Assembly (NCBI RefSeq): GCF_000368825.1 | Contig: NZ_KB849717.1 | Coordinates: 520,063 to 584,062 of the forward strand | Direction: 5' to 3' | Length of the DNA: 64,000 nt | Source of the DNA: Acinetobacter ursingii DSM 16037 = CIP 107286 | GTDB lineage: Bacteria; Pseudomonadota; Gammaproteobacteria; Pseudomonadales; Moraxellaceae | Shown: piece by piece, positions 45,996 through 57,058 of the stretch | Position numbering within the stretch: the stretch's first letter is position 1 | Layout of the letters: each line of letters opens with the position of its first letter | The notes under the pieces: generated by a model | Databases searched by the model: none | The model's input: the letters and a program-made list of their open reading frames with translations, nothing else | What the model was told of the DNA's origin: nothing | Translations under genes and position numbers: made by a program

Positions 45996-46934
45996 GTGGC
46001 CAAATGGGATATCTCTCCTGTTGTACAAGGTTTACAACAGGCGCGTCATGAGTGGCGTGAACGTCAAAATCGGATCAAGGAAATCGGGGGGCGTGAGTTA
46101 CCATCCAAAGAGATTTTAAAATCAATTCTTGAGGATTTGTGTGGCATTCTTTTTCCAATGCGTCTAGGGCCAGCAGATTTACGTCAGGAAACTGAGGATT
46201 ATTATATCTCTTATACCTTAGACCGTGTTTTGAATGGGTTATATGCTCAAGTAAAACTGGCCTTGGACTATGAGTTAAAAACCAAATCCAGACCTTCATC
46301 CAGACACAGTGACGGGCATGATCAGGTAGAAATCAGCCAAAAAGCAGAAATTATTGTTCAGGATTTTGCCAATACCTTGCCACAAATACGGCGCTTACTG
46401 GATGCAGATGTTTGCGCCGCCTATGAAGGCGATCCGGCTGCACATAGTGTAGATGAAGTCTTGCTGTGTTATCCGGGTATATTGGCGATTATACATCATC
46501 GTCTGGCTCATCAGCTCTATCCGCATGTTCCTCTGTTATCAAGAATTATTTCCGAGCTGGCACACTCTGCTACGGGTATTGATATTCATCCGGGGGCAAG
46601 CATTGGTTCAGGTTTCTTCATTGATCATGGCACTGGTATTGTCATTGGAGAAACGTGCGTTATTGGTCAGAATGTCAGAATTTATCAAGCAGTCACTTTA
46701 GGCGCTAAACGTTTTGAAACAGATGCAGATGGGACGCTAAAAAAAGATTATCAACGTCATCCGATTGTGGAAGATCAAGTGGTGATTTATGCAGGTGCAA
46801 CGATACTGGGCAGAATCACGATTGGTCGAGGATCGGTTATTGGCGGAAATGTCTGGCTGACACATAGCGTACCCGCTGGTAGTCAGATTTTACAATCGCC
46901 TTCTGAATCACATCACCAGCAAAAAACAGCTTAA
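45996..46934 (+). CDS. Serine O-acetyltransferase of the encapsulin operon (EpsC/CysE type)
   Basis: It makes O-acetylserine, the acceptor for sulfide in cysteine synthesis. The C-terminal left-handed beta helix shows hexapeptide repeats (GIDIHPGASIGSGFFIDHG, then IVIGETCVIGQNVRIYQAV), and the catalytic histidine lies in DHGTGIVIGE. I prefer the GTG at 45996, five bases after AAGGAA, giving 312 aa; an ATG at 45930 overlapping the rhodanese gene would give 334 aa. This acetyltransferase is a regular companion of family 2A encapsulins. Confidence 0.88.
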   Translation: MAKWDISPVVQGLQQARHEWRERQNRIKEIGGRELPSKEILKSILEDLCGILFPMRLGPADLRQETEDYYISYTLDRVLNGLYAQVKLALDYELKTKSRPSSRHSDGHDQVEISQKAEIIVQDFANTLPQIRRLLDADVCAAYEGDPAAHSVDEVLLCYPGILAIIHHRLAHQLYPHVPLLSRIISELAHSATGIDIHPGASIGSGFFIDHGTGIVIGETCVIGQNVRIYQAVTLGAKRFETDADGTLKKDYQRHPIVEDQVVIYAGATILGRITIGRGSVIGGNVWLTHSVPAGSQILQSPSESHHQQKTA

Positions 46935-47188
46935 CATCCAATTGATTTTTAAAATATGAAGTTTTTAATTAATAACATGGGTTGTAAAGAAAATTAAATC
47001 TCTTTTTTATAATATTTTCTCATAAATATATATTTATGAGGAATAAGTGAAATATTAGTAGGAGGTTATATTAATTTATTATTTTTAAAAACTTATAAAG
47101 CAACTTAGTCTGCGAAAAGAAATAAAAGCTCAACATTTAACGATTTACCTTATTAATAACATGACTGTCATATTAGGAAACCTTATCC
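46935..47188. other. Gap between acetyltransferase and encapsulin genes
   Basis: A 254-bp non-coding break inside an otherwise tight operon. It holds a perfect 22-bp palindrome at 47019-47040, a pair of 12-bp direct repeats ATTAATAACATG at 46968-46979 and 47152-47163, and an AGGAGG at 47060-47065 with no start codon in range. It probably contains a promoter or RNA-processing site that sets shell and cargo apart from the upstream enzymes. Confidence 0.6.
47019..47040. promoter_or_regulatory. Perfect 22-bp palindrome upstream of the encapsulin gene
   Basis: The sequence runs CTCATAAATAT and then its exact reverse complement ATATTTATGAG. It may be an operator for a dimeric regulator or an RNA hairpin that stabilises the downstream encapsulin-desulfurase transcript. 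Confidence 0.5.
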
Positions 47189-48121
47189 ATGACAAAAAAC
47201 ACCGACAAAGCGCAACTTGCACTTGGGGATCATGCAGCTAGACAGCTCGCAAATGCCACTAAAACTGTTCCCCAACTTTCAACAATTACACCACGCTGGT
47301 TGACTCATCTCCTACAATGGATTCCTGTTGAGGCAGGTATCTATCGGGTCAACAGGGTCAGTAACACCGATGATATTCAGGTTGCCTGTACACAACGCGA
47401 TGAAGCCACCCTCCCACAGACCTTTGTCGATTATGACCCTCAGCCAAGAGAATATTTTCTGAATGGTGTTTCTACTGTTCTGGATATTCATACCCGTGTC
47501 GCTGATCTTTATAGTAGTCCGCATGACCAGATTAAAGAACAACTGCGTTTAACGATTGAAACCATTAAAGAACGTCAAGAAAGCGAATTGATCAATAACC
47601 CTGAATACGGTTTATTGGCCAGTGTTTCAGATGAACAACGTATTTCAACACTGAATGGTCCCCCTACACCAGATGATCTGGATGATTTGCTGCGTAAAGT
47701 ATGGAAAGAACCTGGATTCTTCCTTGCGCACCCAGATGCAATTGCAGCATTTGGTCGTGAATGTACCCGCCGTGGTGTACCACCACCAACCGTCAGCCTG
47801 TTTGGTTCACAGTTCATCACATGGCGCGGGATTCCACTGATTCCTTCAAATAAAATCCCAGTTGAAGATGGTAAAACCAAAATTTTACTGCTTAGGGTGG
47901 GGGAAAAACGTCAAGGGATTGTGGGACTATTTCAGCCGGGTCTTGCAGGCGAACAATCCCCTGGCTTGTCCGTTCGCTTTATGGGAATTAACCGTAATGC
48001 GATTGCATCCTATCTGATTTCTCTGTACTGCTCACTTGCAGTATTAACCGAAGATGCTTTGGCTGTATTGGATGATGTGGAGGTCGATAAATATCATGAC
48101 TACCCAGTTAACTACAAATAA
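47189..48121 (+). CDS. Family 2A encapsulin shell protein (SrpI type)
   Basis: A 310-aa HK97-fold shell protein related to SrpI of Synechococcus and to the Acinetobacter encapsulin that stores elemental sulfur. It carries an extended N-terminal arm (to about residue 50), then the family 2 sequence PREYFLNGVSTVLDIHTRVADLYSSPHDQIKEQL, split here into shorter blocks: PREYFLNGVSTVLDIHTRV and ADLYSSPHDQ. The end has PGLAGEQSPGLSVRFMGIN. Subunits form a T=1 shell around cysteine desulfurase. An AGGAAA site precedes the ATG. No cyclic-nucleotide domain insert is present, which separates it from family 2B. Confidence 0.94.
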   Translation: MTKNTDKAQLALGDHAARQLANATKTVPQLSTITPRWLTHLLQWIPVEAGIYRVNRVSNTDDIQVACTQRDEATLPQTFVDYDPQPREYFLNGVSTVLDIHTRVADLYSSPHDQIKEQLRLTIETIKERQESELINNPEYGLLASVSDEQRISTLNGPPTPDDLDDLLRKVWKEPGFFLAHPDAIAAFGRECTRRGVPPPTVSLFGSQFITWRGIPLIPSNKIPVEDGKTKILLLRVGEKRQGIVGLFQPGLAGEQSPGLSVRFMGINRNAIASYLISLYCSLAVLTEDALAVLDDVEVDKYHDYPVNYK

Positions 48122-50048
48122 TATTGCGGGTAGTCCAAACAGTGAAGTGGCTGGAATCTCACCTCCAGCCCACTTTCCTGATGAAGCCACCCTTTCACGT
48201 CTGGCAAGCGAATTTTTTGCCGCATTGCCAAGTTCTGGTGGTCACTCATCAGGTCTTAATCTGGACTTGCCCAATGTCGGTACGCCACCCCATGCGCCGC
48301 AGCCCATTGAACCTGTGGCAGCATTGAGTGGACGTGCACCTAATATTGCTTACCAGAAAAGCCTGAATCCAGAATATCCTGAACATATCCCTAATTATCC
48401 GGATTATCCTGAACGGCGTGCGATCGCCTCTTCTCCTGTGATTGGAGGAGCTCATTTACCACGTCCACCGATTGAACCTCATTTTCCACAAGTGATTCAT
48501 CAGGAGCCAAATGTCCCTTTGCTAAGCCCAAGTGTGCCATCCAACAGTGAATCCTCTCCTTTTTATTTTTTAAATGATTTTTCTGCCCCAACCACCTCGA
48601 GTTCAGATTTTGATGTGGCAAGTCATACCACACCACAATCATTTCAGTTACCCCAAGGGGAAACACTCAACGCGCTGTTACGAGAGGACAATTCAAAGGT
48701 TGCAGCGGCAAATCAACCACATACGCCGTCATCAGGATTTTACTTTCTTGATATTCCCAAAGTTGATCAGCCCTATCAAAACTATGTGCCCTCTCAATCC
48801 ACATTTCTGACCAACAGTGCTCAACCCCTCGATGTACAAGCGATACGCCGAGATTTCCCGATTCTTCAGGAACGGGTGAATGGGCGGCCTCTGGTCTGGT
48901 TTGATAATGCAGCCACGACTCAAAAGCCACAAGCAGTGATTGATCGGATTGCTTATTTTTATCAGCATGAAAATTCTAACATCCATCGCGCGGCGCATGA
49001 ACTTGCGGCACGTGCAACAGATGCCTATGAACATGCCCGTAATGTCGTTGCCAGATTTATTGGCGCATCGTCTTCCAAGGAAATCATTTTTGTTCGTGGA
49101 ACCACGGAAGGCATTAATTTAATTGCCAAAACCTGGGGTGAACAAAATATTGGTGAAGGTGATGAAATCATTGTGTCGCATCTGGAACACCATGCCAATA
49201 TTGTGCCCTGGTATCAACTCACCAAAAAGACTGGAGCCAAATTACGGGTGATTCCTGTTGATGATAGCGGTCAGATCCGGCTTGAGGAATTACCTAAACT
49301 CATCAATGAACATACCAAGATCATCTCCATCACACAAGTTTCCAATGCCTTGGGAACAGTCACACCTGTTGCTGAAGTCATTAAAATTGCGCACAGCAAA
49401 GGGGTTCGTGTATTGGTCGATGGCGCACAGTCCGTTTCACATATGCCAACCAATGTTCAAGCCATTGATGCTGACTTCTTTGTATTTTCAGGTCATAAGG
49501 TATTTGGACCAACAGGCATTGGCGTTGTTTATGCCAAGCCTGAAATTCTGGAGAGCATGCCCGTCTGGGAAGGCGGTGGCAATATGATTGAAGATGTGAC
49601 TTTTGAACAAGTGATCTATCAACCTGCGCCAAATAAGTTTGAAGCGGGTACAGGTAATATTGCAGATGCGGTGGGTCTTGGAGCTGCACTTGAGTATGTA
49701 GAACGCATTGGCATTCAGAACATTGCCCGTTACGAGCATGATTTACTTGAATATGGTCAACATGCCTTGAGTAGCGTAACTGGTTTAAGCCCTATTGGAA
49801 CAGCAAAAAACAAGGCCAGCGTGATGTCCTTTGTTCTGGATGGGTATTCTACGGAACAAGTGGGCAAAGCCCTGAATCAGCATGGCATCGCTGTGCGTTC
49901 TGGACATCACTGTGCACAGCCTATTCTACGCCGTTTTGGGGTTGAACAAACGGTACGTCCATCGCTGGCTTTTTATAACACCACTGAAGAAATTGACTTA
50001 ATGATCTCGGTTTTACATCAGCTCAGTCGAAATAAACGTGGTTACTAA
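48096..50048 (+). CDS. Encapsulated cysteine desulfurase with disordered cargo region
   Basis: A 650-aa SufS-like enzyme. Residues 1-245 are proline-, serine- and asparagine-rich and look disordered. They hold a helix-like motif LSRLASEFFAAL at 33-44 and two copies of FYFL at 156-159 and 215-218, likely shell-binding elements. The PLP enzyme starts near 246; K468 (SGHKVFGPTG) binds PLP and C606 (RSGHHCAQP) is the sulfur-accepting cysteine. It releases sulfur from cysteine inside the shell. I start at the ATG at 48096, overlapping the encapsulin gene by 26 bp. Confidence 0.95.
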   Translation: MTTQLTTNNIAGSPNSEVAGISPPAHFPDEATLSRLASEFFAALPSSGGHSSGLNLDLPNVGTPPHAPQPIEPVAALSGRAPNIAYQKSLNPEYPEHIPNYPDYPERRAIASSPVIGGAHLPRPPIEPHFPQVIHQEPNVPLLSPSVPSNSESSPFYFLNDFSAPTTSSSDFDVASHTTPQSFQLPQGETLNALLREDNSKVAAANQPHTPSSGFYFLDIPKVDQPYQNYVPSQSTFLTNSAQPLDVQAIRRDFPILQERVNGRPLVWFDNAATTQKPQAVIDRIAYFYQHENSNIHRAAHELAARATDAYEHARNVVARFIGASSSKEIIFVRGTTEGINLIAKTWGEQNIGEGDEIIVSHLEHHANIVPWYQLTKKTGAKLRVIPVDDSGQIRLEELPKLINEHTKIISITQVSNALGTVTPVAEVIKIAHSKGVRVLVDGAQSVSHMPTNVQAIDADFFVFSGHKVFGPTGIGVVYAKPEILESMPVWEGGGNMIEDVTFEQVIYQPAPNKFEAGTGNIADAVGLGAALEYVERIGIQNIARYEHDLLEYGQHALSSVTGLSPIGTAKNKASVMSFVLDGYSTEQVGKALNQHGIAVRSGHHCAQPILRRFGVEQTVRPSLAFYNTTEEIDLMISVLHQLSRNKRGY

Positions 50049-50063
50049 ATCTATAAGAGTTAT

Positions 50064-50095
50064 AAGAAAAAAGCTGCTTTTGCAGCTTTTTTCTT
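50064..50095 (+). terminator. Terminator of the encapsulin operon
   Basis: A perfect 14-bp stem, AAGAAAAAAGCTGC and GCAGCTTTTTTCTT, with a TTTT loop lies 15 bp after the desulfurase stop. Confidence 0.92.
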
Positions 50096-50330
50096 AACCT
50101 GAATTCTGCTTAGCGTCATCAGTTTTTGTGGCTCACTCAACTGATTGCTCTTGCCCTTTTCATATCAATTTTTTATCTGTAATTCAAATTACAAGAGATG
50201 ATGGATAAGAGTGAATTATCAAGAGCTGACTAACATCGAATAGTGTGTATTTACGCAGGATTTGTATAGACAATAACGTGTTTTAGGAAAGTCAATAATA
50301 AATATCTTCGCCAGAATAACAGCCACAATA

Positions 50331-50363
50331 AAAAAGGTCACAAATAAAATTTGTGACCTTTTT
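50331..50363 (-). terminator. Terminator of groESL
   Basis: A 14-bp stem AAAAAGGTCACAAA / TTTGTGACCTTTTT with a 5-base loop lies just past the groEL stop; on the minus strand it ends in a T tract. Confidence 0.9.
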
Positions 50364-50407
50364 CAACGAACTCAAATTTGAGTAAGTTTAAGTTATCGTT
50401 GAGCGGT

Positions 50408-52045
<1,638 letters not shown>

Positions 52046-52100
52046 TTACTCCAAATTTTATATATGCTTGATCTGATTTATCAATGAGTTAAGTAAAAAT

Positions 52101-52391
52101 TTAGCCTTCAAGTACAGCTAAAATGTCAGATTCTTTCATAATTAAGAATTCATCACCATTTACTTTGACAGTAGTACCTGCATAAGTACCAAATAACACT
52201 TTATCACCCACTTTAACGTCTAGTGCACGAACGCCGTTGTCGGTGATTTGACCATTACCAACTGCAATTACTTCACCTTGAGCAGGCTTTTCAGCAGCAG
52301 AACCTGGCAATAAAATTCCGCCAGCCGTTTTTGTTTCTTCTTCAACACGACGAATTACTACACGGTCATGTAATGGACGAATGTTGCTCAT
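52101..52391 (-). CDS. groES: 10-kDa co-chaperonin GroES
   Basis: A 96-aa lid protein for GroEL, beginning [19 protein letters not shown], with the mobile loop [14 protein letters not shown] at about 20-33. I start at the ATG at 52391 after a GGAG site; an in-frame ATG four codons upstream is not the family start. Confidence 0.98.
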   Translation of the reverse strand: MSNIRPLHDRVVIRRVEEETKTAGGILLPGSAAEKPAQGEVIAVGNGQITDNGVRALDVKVGDKVLFGTYAGTTVKVNGDEFLIMKESDILAVLEG

Positions 52392-52486
52392 AAATAACTC
52401 CATCAGACTAAGTCTATGATTTGATAAATGATGCTTACCATGATTATTGCTTTAGCAAGCACCAAAATGAATTTGATGACACTTTT

Positions 52487-52512
52487 GTGGGGATGGAAAA
52501 AAACGCTTCAAG
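52487..52512 (-). promoter_or_regulatory. Sigma-32 heat-shock promoter of groESL
   Basis: On the minus strand CTTGAA (52507-52512) is followed after 14 bases by CCCCAC (52487-52492). This is close to the sigma-32 consensus CTTGAA-N13-15-CCCCAT, about 95 bases before the groES start. Confidence 0.85.
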
Positions 52513-52588
52513 GGGAAAAATCAAAAAAAATGCTATTTTTTGTGTCTTTTTTAAACACTCAAACACTTTGCTTGTTTTTAGCTTCAGA

Positions 52589-53350
52589 TTAATTGTGCAA
52601 AACAAAGGATTTTGTCCTTTCATCGAACCAAAAGTGCTGAATCAGTCCATCATTTGAAATTGTATTAAAACTATTCGGCAAGCCTTTATGTAAACGATAA
52701 GAGGTCGCTGTACCCGCATGAATATCATAAACAGGATGATCAATTTTCAAATTATAGATTTGAGTTAAGTTATAGACCGCAGTTTTATGTAAATGCCCAT
52801 GCAATACCCCAAATAGACCACTTCGACTCCAATTCTCAAGTGCCATTCTTCCTAGTACTGGACAATCTTTTATTCCATGTGGATCATCTGGAGAAGTATA
52901 AAAAGGTTGATGTAATACCACCAGTTTCAACTTATCATCAGGCGCGTGTTTTAAGGTTTCATTGGTTCTCTGAATTTGCTCCAGTGAAATATATCCCCGC
53001 GTATGGTAACGCCGACGAATACTATTCACTCCAACAATAAAAAAATGTTCAGTTTGCAAAGTTGGCTCTAATTCACCAAAAAAGAACTGATAACGTGCAA
53101 ATGGAGAAAAAAAACGATTCCATAAATTATACAAAGAAATATCATGATTCCCTGGCACCACAATATAGGGAATTTTAAGAGAATCCAAAAACTGCCGACA
53201 ATTGTAAAACTGAATAAATTTTGCACGTTGGGTTAAGTCCCCACTCACCACAATCAGTTCAGGTTGATGTTCCTGACAAAATTTTTCGATTGCAATCAGA
53301 CATTCTGGCTTTTCCGTACCAAAATGCAAATCAGACAGATGAAGTAGCAT
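52589..53350 (-). CDS. Metallophosphoesterase
   Basis: A 253-aa calcineurin-like phosphoesterase. All metal motifs are visible: DLHF near residue 7, VVSGDLTQR near 35, VPGNHDIS near 66 and LHGHLHKT near 185. The family includes cyclic nucleotide and nucleotide phosphohydrolases; the substrate here is unknown. The start overlaps the end of the lipid kinase gene by 20 bp, so the two are co-transcribed and may act on related lipid-linked phosphates. Confidence 0.9.
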   Translation of the reverse strand: MLLHLSDLHFGTEKPECLIAIEKFCQEHQPELIVVSGDLTQRAKFIQFYNCRQFLDSLKIPYIVVPGNHDISLYNLWNRFFSPFARYQFFFGELEPTLQTEHFFIVGVNSIRRRYHTRGYISLEQIQRTNETLKHAPDDKLKLVVLHQPFYTSPDDPHGIKDCPVLGRMALENWSRSGLFGVLHGHLHKTAVYNLTQIYNLKIDHPVYDIHAGTATSYRLHKGLPNSFNTISNDGLIQHFWFDERTKSFVLHN

Positions 53351-54266
53351 CGACAGGCACCATGATACTTAATGCATTTTTTGCCACAGCAAGTGTCAAA
53401 GGCGTCTTCAACTCTTCGATTTCGCCATCTACAGCAACCGTTAAAGTTTTACTTTTTGAATCAACCACTACCTGATCAGCAGCAAAACTATAGACATCTT
53501 TGGCATGTTCGAGATCCCCTTTGATCAATTGAAATAACATGCGAAATAAACTCAATTTATCGCTTTTGGCGACCACAATACCTGCCACATGACCTTCTTC
53601 AGCACATTCAGCAATATTTAGATTCATTTCTTGTAATTGCAATTTATTATTGCCAAAAAAGACCAGCGATGTTTTAACAGGATAAACTTGCCCATCAACA
53701 GTTAATGAAAGTTTTAATTCTTTATGATCACGAATTAAGACATCAAGCCCCGATGTATATGCATTTAAAGTATGTCGACCCAAACGTTGATTATATTGCT
53801 CTCGTTTTTGAATAAATAAAGGATAGAGACCCAAGCTGGCATTATTTAAATAAATTCTGTCGTTGATCGTTCCCAAGTGAACATTTTTAGGTGTTCCCGT
53901 TGCAATCACCTCAGCCGCTTGAAGCAAATCTTGGGGGATATTTAAAACGCGCGCCACATAGTTAAACGTGCCTAAAGGCAAAATCCCCATCGGAATATCT
54001 GTGTATTTGAGCTTAGAAGCCACTGCATTTAATGTCCCATCCCCACCTGCTGCAACCACCACACCATGATCATCGCCATGATGACGCACAAGAACTTGCT
54101 GCATAAAATCGTCGAAATTATCCTCAACACTCAATTCAAAGACCTGAATCTCAAAATCATGCTGCGTAAAAATCGTCATGATTTGCTCATATACGCCTTC
54201 TTTATTGGATGCATGGAATCCAGATTTTTCATTATAAATAAGGGATAAAGGTCGAAGTGTTGGCAT
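53331..54266 (-). CDS. Diacylglycerol kinase-family lipid kinase (YegS-like)
   Basis: A protein of 311 aa from the ATG at 54266 (MPTLRPLSLIYN), which fits the family start. The catalytic glycine loop AAGGDGTLNAVASKL is near residue 70 and GILPLGTFNYVARVL follows. The C-terminal domain is a beta sandwich. YegS-type enzymes phosphorylate phosphatidylglycerol or diacylglycerol in vitro; the natural substrate is uncertain. An upstream start at 54308 is possible. It forms a two-gene unit with the phosphoesterase. Confidence 0.9.
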   Translation of the reverse strand: MPTLRPLSLIYNEKSGFHASNKEGVYEQIMTIFTQHDFEIQVFELSVEDNFDDFMQQVLVRHHGDDHGVVVAAGGDGTLNAVASKLKYTDIPMGILPLGTFNYVARVLNIPQDLLQAAEVIATGTPKNVHLGTINDRIYLNNASLGLYPLFIQKREQYNQRLGRHTLNAYTSGLDVLIRDHKELKLSLTVDGQVYPVKTSLVFFGNNKLQLQEMNLNIAECAEEGHVAGIVVAKSDKLSLFRMLFQLIKGDLEHAKDVYSFAADQVVVDSKSKTLTVAVDGEIEELKTPLTLAVAKNALSIMVPVDATSSV

Positions 54267-54662
54267 ATTTATCGTTCTAAGCTGATGATTTATCCTATTT
54301 TTGTCCAAGAATTAGACAAATAAAATACGCTTTATGTAAAATTTAAATGATGATCATTTATTTAATCGATAATTGTTCTCAAATTTATTTTAGAATCAAG
54401 ACTTTGTTTTTTATAAACATTTAATTAAAAAATAACATATATTACATATCTTAATACATATATTTAATGCCTCATAATTATATTAAATTAATGATTTATA
54501 TAGAGTTAAACTATTTTTCGACCTACTACTCTAATTTAGTCTTTAGTCTTATTTTTTTTGTCATTTTATGCTTTAATAGCGCCACTTTTTTTTACTTCAT
54601 CTACTTGCTGTATCTCAGCATTTAGATTTGTACTTTAGTACGTTTTTTAAATAGGCCTCACC
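54267..54662. other. AT-rich divergent region upstream of pckG
   Basis: About 396 bp of very AT-rich DNA between the divergent lipid kinase and pckG genes. No ORF, RNA gene or strong inverted repeat is evident; it must contain the two promoters. Confidence 0.5.
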
Positions 54663-56492
54663 ATGACCCAAGTGAACGCACCAGAATTCGTTCGTCATCC
54701 TAAGCTTATTGCATGGGTTGAAGAAATTGCAAAATTAACCAAACCTGCAAAAATCGAGTGGTGTGACGGTAGCGAAGAAGAATATCAACGTCTGATTGAC
54801 TTGATGATCGCCAACGGCACAATGCAAACACTCAACCAAGAAAAACATCCAGGTTCTTATCTTGCAAACTCTGACCCTTCTGACGTTGCGCGTGTTGAAG
54901 ACCGTACGTTCATCTGTTCTGAAAAACAGGAAGATGCGGGTGCGACAAACAACTGGGAAGCGCCAGCAGCGATGCGCGCAAAACTCAACGGTTTGTTTGA
55001 TGGCGCAATGCAAGGTCGTACCATGTATGTGGTTCCATTCTCAATGGGTCCTTTGGGCAGCCACATTGCACAGATTGGTATCGAATTAACTGATTCTCCA
55101 TACGTTGCTGTCAGCATGCGTAAAATGGCTCGCATGGGCAAAGCGGTTTATGACGTTCTTGGCACCGATGGCGAATTTGTACCCTGTGTTCACACAGTTG
55201 GTGCGCCTCTTGCTGAAGGCGAAAAAGATGTTGCATGGCCATGCAATCCTGAAAAATATATTGTTCACTACCCAGAAACGCGTGAAATCTGGTCTTACGG
55301 TTCAGGTTACGGCGGCAACGCATTACTCGGTAAAAAATGTTTAGCCCTTCGTATCGCTTCTGCAATGGGTCGCGAACAAGGCTGGCTCGCTGAACACATG
55401 CTGATTTTAGGTGTCACTAACCCACAAGGTGAAAAGCACTACATCGCAGCAGCATTCCCATCTGCTTGTGGTAAAACCAACTTTGCAATGTTGATTCCAC
55501 CAGTAGGCTATGAAGGCTGGAAAATTGAAACTGTTGGTGATGATATCGCTTGGATCAAACCAGGTGAAGATGGTCGTCTGTATGCAATCAACCCTGAAGC
55601 TGGTTTCTTCGGTGTTGCGCCTGGTACAAACACCAAAACCAACCCGAACTGTATGGCAACCCTACACAAAGACGTAATTTATACTAACGTTGCTGTGACT
55701 GATAACGGTGAAGTATGGTGGGAAGGTCTATCTAAAGAAGTTCCAGCAAACTTGACCAACTGGAAAGGTCAACCTCATGTAAATGGTGAAAAAGCAGCAC
55801 ATCCAAATGCACGTTTTACTGTTTCAGCAGGCCAATGTCCTTCTATTGATGCTGACTGGGAAAATCCAGCAGGTGTTCCAATTTCTGCATTTATCTTCGG
55901 TGGTCGTCGTGCCGATACGGTTCCTTTAGTATCAGAAGCATTTGACTGGGTTGATGGTGTTTATAAAGCAGCAACCATGGGTTCTGAAACTACTGCGGCG
56001 GCTGTTGGTCAACAAGGCGTAGTACGTCGTGACCCATTTGCTATGTTGCCGTTTACTGGTTACAACATGGCAGATTACTTCCAACACTGGTTAGAAGTGG
56101 GTCAGCAAGTCGGTGAAAAAGCTGAAGCTGCGGGCAATAAATTACCAAAAATCTTCAACGTCAACTGGTTCCGTCGTGATGCTGAAGGTAACTTTGTATG
56201 GCCTGGTTTTGGTCAAAATATGCGTGTGCTTGAGTGGATGATTGACCGTGTTGAAGGTCGTGCCAATGCAGTTGAAACACCAATTGGTTATGTTCCAACT
56301 TATGACGATCTTAACTGGGCAGGTACAGATTTTTCTAAAGAAGAATTTGATCTGATCACTGCACAAGACAAAGATCAGTGGATTACTGAAATCGAAAGTC
56401 ACACAGAATTGTTTACCAAACTTGGTGATCGTTTACCACAAGCATTAAAAGAACGCCAAGAAGCGTTATTAAATGCGGTTAAAAACCACTAA
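54663..56492 (+). CDS. pckG: GTP-dependent phosphoenolpyruvate carboxykinase
   Basis: A 609-aa enzyme that turns oxaloacetate and GTP into phosphoenolpyruvate, the first step of gluconeogenesis from organic acids. The GTP-class active site [13 protein letters not shown] is near residue 270, with the family cysteine, and [16 protein letters not shown] follows. Its length is that of GTP-type PEPCK, not the shorter ATP type. This suits an organism that lives on acids, amines and lipids. It is a single gene with its own terminator. Confidence 0.98.
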   Translation: MTQVNAPEFVRHPKLIAWVEEIAKLTKPAKIEWCDGSEEEYQRLIDLMIANGTMQTLNQEKHPGSYLANSDPSDVARVEDRTFICSEKQEDAGATNNWEAPAAMRAKLNGLFDGAMQGRTMYVVPFSMGPLGSHIAQIGIELTDSPYVAVSMRKMARMGKAVYDVLGTDGEFVPCVHTVGAPLAEGEKDVAWPCNPEKYIVHYPETREIWSYGSGYGGNALLGKKCLALRIASAMGREQGWLAEHMLILGVTNPQGEKHYIAAAFPSACGKTNFAMLIPPVGYEGWKIETVGDDIAWIKPGEDGRLYAINPEAGFFGVAPGTNTKTNPNCMATLHKDVIYTNVAVTDNGEVWWEGLSKEVPANLTNWKGQPHVNGEKAAHPNARFTVSAGQCPSIDADWENPAGVPISAFIFGGRRADTVPLVSEAFDWVDGVYKAATMGSETTAAAVGQQGVVRRDPFAMLPFTGYNMADYFQHWLEVGQQVGEKAEAAGNKLPKIFNVNWFRRDAEGNFVWPGFGQNMRVLEWMIDRVEGRANAVETPIGYVPTYDDLNWAGTDFSKEEFDLITAQDKDQWITEIESHTELFTKLGDRLPQALKERQEALLNAVKNH

Positions 56493-56507
56493 ATCAGTTA
56501 ATCGCAT

Positions 56508-56541
56508 CATAAAACAGGCCATTTAAATGGCCTGTTTTATT
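56508..56541 (+). terminator. Terminator after pckG
   Basis: The palindrome AAAACAGGCCATTT and AAATGGCCTGTTTT is continuous at 56511-56538 and ends in TTATTAT on the plus strand. Confidence 0.9.
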
Positions 56542-56626
56542 ATGTGCAATATGCTAAGAAATATCGGCAAATAATCTTTAATATACTGATAAATTTTATT
56601 TTTTTACAACCAAAGAGAAACAAACA

Positions 56627-57001
56627 ATGAAAAAACTTGTTCTTTGTACTTTGTCTTTACTTGTTCTTTGCAACATCACCCATGCAAATGAGGTAACAGC
56701 AAATGAAAAAGCGAAGAATCATTTCGGGGTATGTCTTATTAGTGGTGTTCCATCGCAGCAATATGTGGTCGTTAAACGTGTAAAAGTTGCAAAAGGCACC
56801 TATGGAAGTGTTGAAGAACTCTATCCAAAATTAGGCAATGCTGCGCAAAAACTGAATGCCAATGCGATTGTGGATTATAATGCGAGTCAACGTTTTGGCT
56901 TTTGGCCATGGCGTATCGTTCGTCCTGTAGCAACAGGAACAGCAGTCAGATGGAATGCACCGAATGTAGATTGTCAAAGTTTAGGCGGTAAGGAAATCTA
57001 A
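56627..57001 (+). CDS. Small secreted protein of unknown function
   Basis: A 124-aa protein with a signal peptide (MKKLVLCTLSLLVLCNITHA, cleavage after HA). The mature protein has two cysteines (GVCLIS and VDCQSLGG) and a conserved-looking core KLNANAIVDYNASQRFGFWP. That core recalls the GANA-type motif of YbjQ/RcsF-like small beta domains, but I would not name the family. It stands alone between pckG and glpD. Confidence 0.8.
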   Translation: MKKLVLCTLSLLVLCNITHANEVTANEKAKNHFGVCLISGVPSQQYVVVKRVKVAKGTYGSVEELYPKLGNAAQKLNANAIVDYNASQRFGFWPWRIVRPVATGTAVRWNAPNVDCQSLGGKEI

Positions 57002-57058
57002 ACGTCGATCAATTGTTTTATAGCTGCATAAATTGACTTTATGTAGCTTTTATTGATA

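Larger units (their letters stand above)
50049..50407. other. Intergenic region between the encapsulin operon and groEL
   Basis: A 359-bp gap between convergent genes. It holds the two terminators at 50064-50095 and 50331-50363; nothing else is evident between them. Confidence 0.6.

Noticed and set aside
48391-48930. Minus-strand open frames of 87 and 91 codons within the desulfurase head
   Set aside because: They lie antisense to the low-complexity cargo region, lack ribosome sites and have no recognisable protein features.
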